Positions 9,655 to 19,999 of a stretch of DNA of 64,000 nt are shown piece after piece. Origin of the DNA: Undaria pinnatifida (taxonomy: Eukaryota > Sar > Phaeophyceae > Laminariales > Alariaceae); assembly GCA_012845835.1 (NCBI GenBank), contig JABAKD010000026.1, positions 892,983-956,982 on the forward strand, given 5' to 3'. The position numbers were made by a program, and so were the translations under genes. The notes beneath the pieces are model-generated. The model worked only from the letters and a program-made list of their open reading frames with translations, searched no databases and had not been told where the DNA came from. Position 1 is the first letter of the stretch, and the number at the start of each line of letters is the position of its first letter.

Positions 9655-10745
9655 ACTACGCCAACGAGTTCCCCCGTTTCCACAACTAACCAACTCGCGG
9701 CTACAAACGACAGCGGTTGGGCTGCCTGCACCGTACGAACCGCACGCTAATCGCGAGCACAGATGAACGCGCCTGCTGGCTGGAGCGCTGTCGGAGTGAC
9801 GACCCGCCGGCATGCAGTGAAACAAGAGCAATCGGGCCAAAAACCACAAAAACAACAATTCAAATATCATTGATCGCCCGCTTTCCCGAGTTGTTTGACA
9901 GGTTGCATCGCAGCCACGACGCCCGCGCCTGAAAATTGAAAATTGATCGGGGTCCTTCCCCATGAAGGGTATACAACACTTGTCCAAATTTACCAAAATA
10001 AGTGACGTGAGTGACATGTTGTACTGCTGCCTTGTAAAAAAACCCTGAAAAAAAGACGATCGCTGCTCTCATGATGATGGTGTGCGTGCGGGTCTTGGTT
10101 TTCCGTGTGCCATCCTCCTGCTGTGGTTATCTATGGCCGCCTCATCGCCTTAGCTCACACGCCCGCGCCTTCGCACTTGCTCTCGTTCACACTCAATTCC
10201 AATCGGTTCACCTTCTCCCCCGCCCGAAAAAACCAAATGCTCCACGCAGCTTGCGTTGCTGATCTGAAAAACAAAAATTCTTGTTCATGGAGTGTTCAAT
10301 CCGTCTCTTCCTCGCGCGTCGACGGCCAGTCGCCCTCCTCCTCTCTATTGTCGTATTCAGCTTCTTGCCGCCGCAGTTCCCTCTTTGCAAACCGAGACTG
10401 CGCCGTAGCGTGGCTCGTGGTGGCACCTGCCTCCGCGTACGAGCATTCTGATCAAGCTTTGATGCTCCGCCGCTGCTGCCTTAAAAGACGGGCGTGCGTC
10501 GGTGACCATGCCTAGTGCACCACGTAGGACCCAACTCTACTGCCACGTCTAAGCCTCGCGGCCACACGCAGCAGCAAGAAGATGACATTCTTTGAGGGTG
10601 AGTCCGGCCTAACAACCGGCATAAAGACCCCCCCTACTCGCTACAAGGCTGTTAGGGCATGCTTCGCAGTATGCCTTACCGAGGCGGCAAGGAGGGGAAC
10701 TAGACACGCAACCGGAGCGACCTCCTATAGTCTAGTTTTTTTTTC
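9655..10745 (-). repeat. Composite repeat family C, near full copy
   Basis: Read on the minus strand, it begins with a GGTCGCTCCGG head at about 10735, followed by GCCGCCTCGGTAAGGCAT, then the 5' half (10520 to 10012) and the 3' half (10000 to 9655). It matches the + strand copy at 13605-14760 end to end. The head shares its first bases (GRTCGYYCCGG) with tRNA-headed SINEs in this window, suggesting a Pol III-type promoter ancestry. No conserved frame. Confidence 0.7.
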
Positions 10746-10751
10746 GAACAT

Positions 10752-10950
10752 TTCTACTTTCTAGCTTTTGGACAAGCTGTGGTCACAGGTGTCGTCCTTT
10801 GTTCCCCACGGTTCTTGCTTTCATTTTTACACCGCGCATAGGGTTCAGCAAACCCACTGCGCGTCGATTTTTCATCGAGTGTTGCTAACTCACCCTCTCG
10901 CGCTTTCCGCAAGTCAATTTGTGCGCAAGAAAAAGTCCCCACGAATTTAA
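10752..10950 (-). repeat. tRNA-headed SINE, 5'-truncated copy
   Basis: The minus strand reads GTGGGGACTTTTTCTTGCGC, ACTTGCGGAAAGCGCGAGAG, GAGTTAGCAACACTCGATG, then GACGACACCTGTGACCACAG and CTTGTCCAAAAGCTAG. This is the body of the SINE at 18420-18731, without the tRNA-like head. The 5' truncation is typical of retroposed copies. Confidence 0.7.
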
Positions 10951-10967
10951 ACTATTGCACGACTGTG

Positions 10968-11783
10968 CATCTTCCATATAGCTACTAGGTGGTAGTGACG
11001 GTGCGTGTGGTGATGGTCGTGATGGTGTTTGGTGGTGGTGGTGGTTGTGCTGATGCTGAACCAGTTGCTGATCTGTGCGTGTTTGTGATAGCGCTCTTCC
11101 TCTTCTCCGATCATCGTCAAGCTCGACACAGCAGGCACGATCCATCATCACCATCACCACCTACCTGCTGCAGCCACCACCACCACGATATATCATCACC
11201 ATCACCACCTGCTGCAGCTACCATCACCATCAAGCCTGGGAAGCTTCGGAGTAGCTGGTGGTGTGATGGTGGTAGCGGTGGTGTGGTGGTGGTGATGGTG
11301 GGGTGGATAGGGCGTCGGTGTGTGTGGTGGTGTTCCTTGCTGCTTGAGAGAGAACGCGGAGGTTGAGTATAAAATCCTAGTGACAAATGCCACTGGTAAG
11401 AGTTAGCTATACCAGATACATGTCCTAGCTCTGCGATCTCGGCACAGCTTTCGACACGAGCAGTACGAGACTTTAAGCAAAATTAGCGGGCGTTTAACAG
11501 TCCCGAGCGCGTCTGAATCGGTTCGGTGTACGCGTCGCACGCCAAAAGCAAAGCGAACAGACAGACAGACTCGGGACAGCCAGACAAACCTCACTATCAA
11601 GCAATCCAGTAAATATAGGCACGCTGTGCAGTTTTCGGAACTGTTTTTTGTCCGTTTATGTCTGTTCGTGAGCAGGGGTACACGCCCACAACTGCACACC
11701 AGCTGCACACATGACCCCTTATAGAACAGCATCTAATCGATGCTCGTCGGCCTTCGGGCTCCTCACATCGTTAGCTCCTCACT
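10968..11783 (-). repeat. Repeat family B, right copy of the inverted pair
   Basis: It is the reverse-complement partner of 4787-5646, with the same borders (TATTGCACGACTGTGCATC here, and CATCGTTAGCTCCTC at the far end). The TCTG tract is reduced to about three units. A long inverted pair could form a hairpin or a 7-kb inversion by recombination; no sign of either is visible. Confidence 0.75.
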
Positions 11784-11798
11784 GAAAAAAGAAAAATA

Positions 11799-11985
11799 CA
11801 CTCCAGCTGTGAGGTCGAAGACTTTGTCGAAGCTCAGATTTGCAAGCTGTGTGTCATACTCCGATTGCGCGTATTACGGGGTGTGTGTCCTCATGAAGGA
11901 TATAGGTCGGTGACTCCTCTAGGTGCTACAGCAGTTTAGCGTGTTAGGGTCAACAGAGTGATGTTAGGCGGGTTCCGACCTAAAG
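11799..11985 (-). repeat. R-family 3' module
   Basis: ACACTCCAGCTGTGAGGTCGAAG to GGGTCAACAGAGTGATGTTAGG on the + strand is the reverse complement of the conserved R module. It abuts the inverted partner of the 6745 repeat at about 11975. Confidence 0.65.
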
Positions 11986-12220
11986 CCGGCCTGCTCTTCC
12001 GCGCTTGGAGTAAGAAAAAATAAAAAAATCGACTTCTTCATGGTTCGCTTTAAAACGGCCACAAAGTACGACGTTTAAAACAATGTCCCAAAAATATCAA
12101 CTTTCCCTTCTGATCTTTTTTTTTTTCTCCGCAGTGCCTAACTTTTTTTTCTCGGACATGGCGGCAATCGCGTCCGCTTGGTCGAATTAGGGAGGGTAGA
12201 GCCACTCAGAAAGTTGTTCA
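11975..12220 (-). repeat. Inverted partner of the repeat at 6745-7000
   Basis: The minus strand reads CTGAACAACTTTCTGAGTGG, CTAATTCGACCAAGCGGA and, after a variable A/T-rich middle, GAAGAAGTCGATTTTTTT. This is the same order as 6745-7000. Beyond it (12220-12840) the DNA is A/T-rich with no gene. One patch at about 12540-12610 resembles 5960-6015 in inverse orientation (TTATGGTAATTTTGGG, GATCACGAA). Confidence 0.6.
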
Positions 12221-12837
12221 GACGAAAACTCGAACCCGGAACCGAGATTAAAGAATCCCAGGAAATTTGAAATAGCTCAGCTAAGGTCAGCTTTTGGGCA
12301 GCCGTAAGTCGATTGCAAAATCATAACTAGGACAATCAACTGATATCTTCGTGTTCCCCACCTTTAAATCACCTCAAATCGAAGTTTTACAGAGCTTTAA
12401 TCAACGTGCGGATCGTTTTCCACGGATTGGAGTTTTTCAGTTTAATCCCTAGTGAATCACAAGTTATTCCTTCTTTTTGCACGTATATTTGCGCAGCTGT
12501 ATCAAGGTCAAATCGATCCCGCTCAAAAAACTAACGACGGGTTCGTGATCTACAACCCAAAATTACCATAAGCTAAAAAATTTAACAAGATTCGGACGCT
12601 TTTGAAATTTTCTCGGGGGGCCCGCGGAGGATGCTATTTTGCCTCATTTTTAGCCACTTATTCGTGAGTAACTTACCATCACAACGGCCAAATGAAAAAA
12701 AGGTAAATTTTCGTAATCCCCGTAATCTAGCGGAAGTTTGTGCAATTTTTCAAAGCTCATCAAATCCTCGTGGTTGCCACGTTCCGAAAATCTCGTGAAC
12801 AATATCCGGCTTTACCTCGGAACCCGCCGTTAGTCAG

Positions 12838-13605
12838 TGTGTGTGCGGAAACTCTAAAACCCGTTTTAAGGGCATGAGGGACAAAATCTGACACTTACTT
12901 GTGGAAGGAAATGCATCAGTTTATCGAGTGAATCCTATTTATGTCGTGTAACCGGTGAGGGGAGGGCGGAGGTTTTGACGGCGTAGGGGGCTAGGTTTGA
13001 ACAAGATTGCCCGGGGGGGGGGGCAACTTAATCTCTGCGTGGAAACTATAAATCCTTCAAGGGGACAAATCTGACTGTTTTGGAAGGAATGCACAAGTTT
13101 ATTATTTATATATCCTATAAGTTGTACAAACAGTGAGAAGAGGGCGGAGTGTTCGAGGGGGTACGGCGGGGGCGGGGGGGGGCAAAAAAACGGGGTTTTA
13201 AAAGCTTAATTAAGGTCGCATGGATATAGGGGATTGCTATAATAAGCGTTATGTTAGGTCCAAACGATTGTGCGGGTGGTGGGGATGTAGGGGGCGATGA
13301 GGGTGGGGGGCAGATGAAATGGATCACACGTAGACTAGACTATACTTTTAAATTTAATATACACTCCAACGGACATCGAAGATTTTGTCGAAGCTCATCG
13401 TTGCAAGCTGTGTGTGATACCTAGATCGCGCGTATTACGGGAGGATTGTGTGTCCTCATGAAGGATATACGTCAGCAACTCCCCTTGGAACTACGGTGTA
13501 GCTATCAGGGTCAACAGGGTGATGTTAGTCAGTCTGTGCGTGCAAACTATATAACTCGTTCTTGAGGGGGACAAAATCTGACAGCTGTGTATATATATAG
13601 CTGGT
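12838..13605 (-). repeat. R-family cluster (two modules)
   Basis: TGACACTTACTTGTGG-type and GGAAACTATAAATCC-type sub-modules alternate with G-rich tracts. A complete 3' module (CTCCAACGGACATCGAAG to GACAAAATCTGACAGC) occupies 13360-13590. Two GTGCGxGGAAACTATA/TCTA cores are visible. No coding content. Confidence 0.65.
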
Positions 13606-14790
13606 CGCCCCGGTGGCGTGTCTAGTCCGTCCGTTCCACTTGCCGCCTCGGTAAGGCATGCTGCGGGGCGTGCCCTAGCAGGCTTGTGCTATTGAGGGGG
13701 GTCATTTTGCCGGTGGTGAGGCCGGACTCACCCTCGAGGAGTGATACCTTCTTGCTGCTGCTTGCGGCCGTGAGGCTAAGGCGTGGCGGTAGAGTTGGGT
13801 CCTACGTGGTGCATTAGGCATGGTCACCTACGACCCGCGCGTCGTTTAAAGGCAGCAGCGGCGGAGCAGCAATGCCAAATCGGGATGCTCGTCGTGCGCG
13901 GAGGCAGGCACAACCACGAGCCACGCTACGACGCAGTGTTGGTTTGAGTGGAGGGAACTGCGCCGGGAGGAGGCTGGATTCGACGAAGGAGGAGGGCGAC
14001 TGGCCGTCGACGGGCGGGGAATAGACGGTTTGAACTCTCCCTGAACGAGAACGTTAGTTCTTCGGATCAGCACCGCAAGCTGCGAGGAGAATTTGTTTGT
14101 GGGACGGGGGAGAAGGGGAACCGATTGGAATTGAGCGTCAACGAGAGCAAGTGCGAAGGCGCGGGCGAGTGAGCTAAGGCGATGAGGCGGCCGTGAAGAA
14201 CCGCAGCAAGAGGATGGCACACGGGTATCCACGACCCGCACGCACACCATCATCATCACGAAAACAGCGATCGTCTATTTTCAGGGTTCTTTTACGAGGC
14301 AGTAGTACAAAATGTCACCTACGTTTTTGAAGAGTTGGTAGAGTTGTATACCCTTGGGGAACGACTCCCCGCAATTTTCAATTTTCAGGCACGGGCGTAG
14401 TAGCTGCGCTGCTACCTGGCAAATAGCCCAGGAGGGCGGGGCGATCGTTGATATTTATATGGTGGTTTTCGTTCGATTGATCTTGTTACACTGCATGTCC
14501 GCGGGTCGTCACTCTGACAGCACTCCAGACAGCAGGCGCGTGTGTCTGTGCTCACGATTACCGTGCGGTTCGTACGGTGCAGGCTGCCCGACCGCTGTAG
14601 ATTGTAGCGACGAGTTTGGATAGTTGTGGGAACGGGGGAACTCTATGCTGTAGTATAGCGGACACCGGCGGCCATGTTGGTTTAGTTTGCACATTCAACA
14701 TTTTCACTTGTGCGCCTTCTTTTGTATCGTGCGTGTCAGGCTGGAAAGAGAAATATTTCTCGGCCGAGTTTTGATTTCACTTGATTTTGT
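13605..14790 (+). repeat. Composite repeat family C, near full copy
   Basis: It starts with GGTCGCCCCGGTGGCGTGTC, matching the SINE head at 18423 over its first 17 or so bases. It then continues with GCCTCGGTAAGGCATGC, the 5' half (13790-14310) and the 3' half (14335-14745). It is the direct counterpart of the minus-strand copy at 9655-10745. A 137-codon minus frame (13846-14259) runs through it but is not preserved in the sister copies. Confidence 0.7.
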
Positions 14791-14794
14791 TCTT

Positions 14795-14880
14795 CGGATC
14801 TTCCTCGGGCTCCAGCACCTCTTTGTGTGACCACGGACGCCAGATTTTTGACAAGAGTTGATGTGAGACAACAACAACAA
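14795..14880 (+). repeat. Motif block 'D' (copy 3)
   Basis: CTCCAGCACCTCTTTGTGTG...GAGTTGATGTGAGACAACAACAACAA directly precedes a SINE body at 14883. Confidence 0.45.
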
Positions 14881-14882
14881 GG

Positions 14883-15170
14883 TTATCCTCGAGCCTGGTA
14901 TATGTCGGTTTCGTGAGTTAGAATTTCCCCGAGTGCATACTCGTATAAGTTCGTGGGGACTTTTTTATGCGCATAAATCGACTTGCGGAAAACGCGAGAG
15001 CGTGAGTTAGTAACACCGTATGAAAATCGACGTGCAGCGGGACTGCTGAACCCTATGCGCGACAAACACTTAAGGGAAGAACAGGGGGGAAAGAAGGGAC
15101 GACACCTGTGACCACGGCTTGTCCAGAAGTCGGAAAGTACATGTGTGTGAAAAACAAAAAAAATACATAC
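14883..15170 (+). repeat. tRNA-headed SINE, head partly decayed
   Basis: It aligns with 18440-18710: GGTTATCCTCGAGCCTGGTA, GAGTGCATACTCGTA, ACTTGCGGAAAACGCGAGAG, GACGACACCTGTGACCACGG and CTTGTCCAGAAG. The B-box position reads GAGTTAGAATTTCCC, so it has lost the TTCGA core. An A-rich stretch (GAAAAACAAAAAAAATAC) follows at about 15150, as expected of a SINE tail. Confidence 0.7.
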
Positions 15171-15189
15171 GAGTAGACTATATACTATA

Positions 15190-15900
15190 TTATAAACAAT
15201 GAGAACACACTTAATCAGCTGTGAGATCGAATATTTTGCAATTGATTTTTTGTCGGAACTCATCTTTGCAAGCTGTGTGTGATACTCCGATCGCGCGTAT
15301 AACGGGTTTTGTGTCCTCATTGAGGATATCGATCGGCGACTCCCCTTGCAACTACAGCAGTGTAGCTATCAGGGTCAACAAGGTGATATTAGTCAGTCTG
15401 TGCGCGGGAACTATAAAACCCGTTTCTGAGGGGGACAACATCTGACGGCTGTAGAAAAAAGTTCTTCCGTTTCTCAAGTAAGTTTTAAGTCGAATAACCG
15501 GTGTGGGGAGGGCGGAGGTTTGAAGGACGTGGGTGCCTGGTTTTGATCAAAACGGAGCGAGAGTGAGGGGGGGGTACTAGGGGGGGGGTAGTGGGGGGGG
15601 GGAAGTGGGGGGAGCAGTGGGGGGGGGGAGGGCGGGGAAGCTCAATTTGTGCGTGGAAACTATAAATCCTTTGAGGGGATAAATCTGACGGCTTTGGAAA
15701 AAAATTCAGCAGTTTATCATTGCGGGGGGGGGGCGGGGGGGGCGGCGGATGGGGCAGTTCAATCTGTGCGTGGAAACTATACATTCTTTGAAGGGGATAA
15801 ATGTGACGATTTTGGCAAAAATGCACCAGTTTATCATGTATATCCTGGACGTCGTACAACCAGTGAGAAGAGGGCGGAGTGTTCGAGATGGTGGGGTTGG
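15190..15900 (-). repeat. R-family copy with G-rich spacers
   Basis: The 3' module (AGCTGTGAGATCGAA to ACAACATCTGACGGC) occupies 15215-15450, followed by ACCGGTGTGGGGAGGGCGG and two sub-modules with GGAAACTATAAATCC / GGAAACTATACATTC, separated by G tracts. Same layout, reversed, as 7815-8445. Confidence 0.7.
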
Positions 15901-16159
15901 GGGGTGGTGGAATGAGGGGGGGGGGGAGAAGGAAGGGCTTTTGGTGGCATAGATGTGGGGGTTTGCTATATACGTCATGGATGTTTAGAAAAATATTGAC
16001 GTGATATCAAATGGGTAGAGGTGTTTATTACTCCGGCCGATTTTGATTGTAAGTGGGGCGTTTGAACAAACTGGGCGGAGAAAAGAAAGGAGGGGACCGC
16101 GGGGGGGGGGGGGATGACTTGTTGGAGCTACGGCATGGATGGCTAGGAAGATAATGAGA

Positions 16160-17050
16160 TGATATCAGCTGGCTGGTAGTGTTTACGTAGTTCTACCGTA
16201 GAGTTTGAATTTAGGTGGGGCGTTTGGACAAGAGGGGTCAGGGGAGGGGGGAGGGGGGGGTGGGGCGTTTGATCGAGAGGGATCGGGGGAGGGGGGGGGG
16301 ACGGGGCGGGAGGACGTTTCAATATGTGCGCGGAAACTATAAATCCTTGAAGGGGACAAACCTGACGGCTGTAGCAAGAAGACATCCCTTTATATCATCT
16401 TTATAATATTATAAAAAATGAAAATACACTCCAGCTGTGAGATCGAAGATTTCGTCGAAACTCATCTTTGCAAGCTGTGTTTGATACTCCGATCGCGCGC
16501 ATTACGAGTTGTGTGTCCTCATTAAGGATATAGGTCGGCGACTCCCCTTACAACTACAGTGTAGTTATCAGGGTCAACAGGATGATTTTAGTCAGTCTGT
16601 GCGCGGAAACTATAAAACCCGTTTCTGAGGGGGACAAAATCTGACAGCTGTGAAGGGAAAGGGGGCCTGGTTTTGATCAAAAGCGAGCGGGTTTGATCCC
16701 TTTATTATAAAAATTGAAAATACACTCCAGCTGTGAGATCGAAGATTTCGTCGAAACTCATCTTTGCAAGCTGTGTGTCATACTCCGATCGCGCGCATTA
16801 CGAGTTGTGTGTCCTCATTAAGGATATAGGTCGGCGACTCCCCTTACAACTACAGTGTAGCTATCAGGGTCAACAGGATGATTTTAGTCAGTCTGTGCGC
16901 GGAAACTATAAAACGCGTTTCTGAGGGGGACAAAATCTGACAGCTGTGAAGGGAAATGTATCCTTTTATCAAGTGAATCTTGTAAGTCGAATAACCGGTG
17001 AGGGGGGTGGGGCGGAGTTTTGAAGGACGTGGGGGCCTGGTTTTGATCTC
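16160..17050 (-). repeat. R-family tandem pair, period about 296 bp
   Basis: TGAAAATACACTCCAGCTGT begins at 16419 and again at 16715, and the next 230 bases differ at only a handful of positions. G-rich spacers (16215-16310 and 16998-17035) flank the pair. The near identity marks this as the most recent duplication of the family in the window. Confidence 0.8.
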
Positions 17051-18290
17051 TTTATTATATCATCTGCCTCGTATGTTTACTATTCTAGAAGGTTTGATGT
17101 TAGATGCAGTATGCAACCCAGTGTTTAGGTGTAGTGAACAACAATATTTTGTTGTTGTACATGGATCGAAAAGAGATACGTATTGCCAAATACAACAGGC
17201 GATGTGATGTCGTCATGCAACGTCACCGCCATCATGTAGTTACCATTGTTTTCTGACATCGCTTCATTATATGAAAGAATTACGTACTATTTAGAATAGT
17301 TGACGCTATTTATGCCTCTGCCAGAAACATATAAAAAGTGAAATCGGGGATCAGCCTTCGACGGGCCAGGTCGTACTGGTGCATACGTGAGCTCACTACT
17401 CGCGCCTGGAAAAACCGACTATACCGATGGCCACCCAAGAAAGACTACCACGTAAATATTACACGTGTAGTACCTATTAATATGCACTCGCACGCCAGAC
17501 GCAAGTCAATTGGTAACACAAAACAAAGAGCAGAAGAGAAGGAAAACGAAAAGGAAAAGAAATACAGGTGAATACAAGAATAACAAGAAAAGGCGATACA
17601 AGAAGAGGAAGCAAGGAAAAGAATAGAGAAAAAAATGTCATACTGGCAGACCCTATGATATTTCGTATTCTCTCTTCCAATGTATTTCTGTTGCTGACGT
17701 ATGTATGTTGTGCCTGTCGTACCCAGTACTAGGGCATGACATTGCGTTGTCGAATGCATTACGATGCATTATCTCTGTGTCGTAGCTTGTGACCACAGAG
17801 CTGATCTTTCTAGGGTGAAGAATCAGTACGGACACTGGGTGTGCTGGATGTCGACGAGTAGAAGAACGGTTCAATGTGAAGAACACACACACATGATAGG
17901 AACTGACTAAAGACGGCCTTGGGTTCATATTAATAGTAGCCCGTTCCGAGACATGAAACGTTTGCTCCAGTGATGGCCTGGCACGTACGCATGCTGACTT
18001 CCGACTTCATTTTCATACTACATATTATCCAGGATGTACGACTCTTCCTTTAGCTATCATCATGGTCTAGACTATACGTGCTCCACTTTTATTTTTGTTT
18101 TTGCTTTTTTTTTTTCAATCCTTTGGGGGGTGATAAGGAAAAGAAAAGCTTATGATGCACCACACTTCCACGTGTTTTCATACGCATCGTGTGTCGATTT
18201 AACTCAGTTGTTATCGCAACACAGCTCTAATGGCGCGTCCTTCGGATTCCACTGCTTGGTTTGTTTTATTTCTTACGTCAGGTATTATTA
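17050..18290. other. No gene recognised; A/T-rich spacer
   Basis: Frames of up to 122 codons occur but carry no recognisable domain. The segment has no clear repeat partner apart from scattered simple runs, and nothing else could be identified. Confidence 0.5.
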
Positions 18291-18365
18291 TACTCTGGTC
18301 AGTGGAGCCTGTCTTGTGACCACGGACTCAAATATGCCAGTTAATACGTCCCTTCAGAACAACAA
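18290..18365 (+). repeat. Motif block 'D' (copy 4, diverged)
   Basis: GTGGAGCCTGTCTTGTGACC...AGAACAACAATC resembles 4140-4215 most closely. It lies 60 bases upstream of the best SINE copy. Confidence 0.35.
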
Positions 18366-18419
18366 TCCCGATCGCACGGGGCGATATAAACGGAATCACT
18401 GACATACAGATTATGATGA

Positions 18420-18731
18420 ACCGATCGCCCCGGTGGCGTATCTGGTTATCCTCGAGCCTGGTAGAGGTCAGTTTCGTGAGTTCGAGCCCTGCCGAGTGCA
18501 TGCTCGTAAAAGTTCGTTCGGACTTTTTCTTGTGCACAAAAATATACTTGCGGAAAGCCCGAGAGCGTGAGTTAGCAACACTCGATGAAAAATCGACGAG
18601 CAGTGAGAGTGCTGAACCCTCTGCGCGTTTAAAATTGAAGGCATGCACTGGGGGAAAGAAGGGACGACACCTGTGACCACAGCTTGTCCAGAAGCTGGAA
18701 AGTAGAAGTGTGAGAAATGAAAAAAAAAAGT
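18420..18731 (+). repeat. tRNA-derived SINE, most complete copy
   Basis: A Pol III-type head is visible. The A-box-like TGGCGTATCTGG (about 18434-18445) matches the tRNA consensus at 11 of 12 positions. The B-box-like AGTTCGAGCCC (about 18479-18489) keeps the TTCGA core. A body unrelated to tRNA follows (ACTTGCGGAAAGCCCGAGAG...GACGACACCTGTGACCACAG...CTTGTCCAGAAGC) and it ends in GAAATGAAAAAAAAAAG. Head, body and A-rich tail are the classic SINE parts. Other copies lie at 14883-15170 and, reversed, at 10752-10950. No target duplication was identified with confidence. Confidence 0.75.
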
Positions 18732-19031
18732 TATTTGGTTTGGGCAAACTGAAGTCGTCACGCGATGAACATACCCCCTGCGGTAACTCGAAACGCTGGA
18801 AGCGAACATGCTTCGTACATAATCCATTAGTCGAAAATTAAAGTACGGCGAATAGCCCAACACGGACGTACGGAGTTACTTCCGCTTTCGGGAGTGGCGA
18901 GTCGCGAGACGCAGGCGAACACCACACAGCGCTACGAGACCCCGTCTCCAACACTTCGTCTACATCCATTCATACCTACACGCATTGAACACGAATAGTG
19001 GGTGAGAGGGTAGAGTTCTACGGCGAAGTCA

Positions 19032-19124
19032 ATGGAAAGCCCAAAGCTCCCATCGTTTTCCGATGCAATCGATGTGATCGGCATGGGACCGTTTCAGTCT
19101 CGACTCGTATTCGTCAGCGGAGTG
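19032..19124 (+). CDS. Candidate exon 1 of the SV2/SVOP-like transporter
   Basis: ATG at 19032 opens 31 codons (MESPKLPSFSDAIDVIGMGP...) ending at a canonical GTGAGT donor in phase 0. The sequence matches the start of SV2/SVOP-type transporters, where an A-I-x-x-I-G-x-G-x-F-Q motif precedes the first membrane helix. Phase 0 fits exon 2 at 37317, which continues with GWMFNGIETLNIAF, the expected end of helix 1. The implied intron is 18.2 kb and full of transposons, so linkage is inferred. A near-identical first exon of exactly the same length lies at 63311-63403. It could instead be a stranded duplicate of an upstream exon. Confidence 0.65.
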
Positions 19125-19739
19125 GTGAGTTCTGTACAAATATGTGGGTTCCCGTTTTTTCCTGCATCCTGTTTTAGGCGCACGTCATGGGCGTCTTGCT
19201 ATGAAGGGGAACATATGTCGAAAAATGACGACGATTGCGGCATCGAGTCGCACGGAGCAGAGTTCGGGTGTTTGGGCGAGACAGGGGACGTACCCAACCT
19301 GCCAGGCAAGATGATCTCCGACACTCGGGCGGCACGAACCTAGTCGCACCACTGCGCGCTCCCACTCAGATAATGCAGCAGGTATTGAAAGGGGGGAAAA
19401 GTGGTTGATAAGACCGCGCCTGGCGTAGTTTAGCTCGCTCTACCTTGGCGTAATAGTTTTGGAAACCCATCAGGTTTGTTCAGAGTCGTGACGCACGTTA
19501 TCTAATAAACCCTCTGGGGTAAGGGTACACGACTACAGCGAGCGGTGGTATATACGAGCATCGTCATGCTGCACCCGTGTATTACAGGTGCATTGCAGGC
19601 CAGAGACCCCCCCACACCTCAGCGGCTCGAGGATTGCGTGTGTACGATGCTGTATGTAATCGTCATGCCACCATTTCGACAAGATGTCTCTCCGAAGTCC
19701 CATAAGAAGGGTACCGCATGTTCACTGCAAGTTGAGCGA

Positions 19740-19990
19740 GGTTACGGTCTGTTGTTGGTTCTGTTATTAGCACATTCTGGTTTGAGTTGCGCCACTTTGC
19801 TTTCCATCGCTACTTGGAAGAGATTTCACTTTCAGCGAGTTTCTGGACAAGCCGTGTGGTAAGGTGTCTTCTCTACCACCCCTCCCAGTACGTGCCTTCA
19901 TTTTTATCGCGCATACGGCAGTGGTAAGGTGTCTTCTCTACCACTCCTCCCAGTACGTGCCTTCATTTTCATCGCGCATACGGCAAGACA
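19740..19990 (-). repeat. SINE 3' fragment with a 65-bp tandem duplication
   Basis: A 65-base unit at 19856-19920 is repeated directly at 19921-19985 with two differences. Its reverse complement (GCGCGATAAAAATGAAGGCA...GACACCTTACCAC, then GGCTTGTCCAGAAA upstream) resembles the 3' half of the SINE at 18420-18731. Local duplication inside a SINE fragment is the simplest reading. Confidence 0.6.
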
Positions 19991-19999
19991 TTCCTCCCA

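Noticed and set aside
16440..16660. C/D-box-like words (GTGATG, CTGA) in the R core, suggesting a snoRNA
   Set aside because: Box C is incomplete, no terminal stem brings the boxes together, and the words are common by chance.
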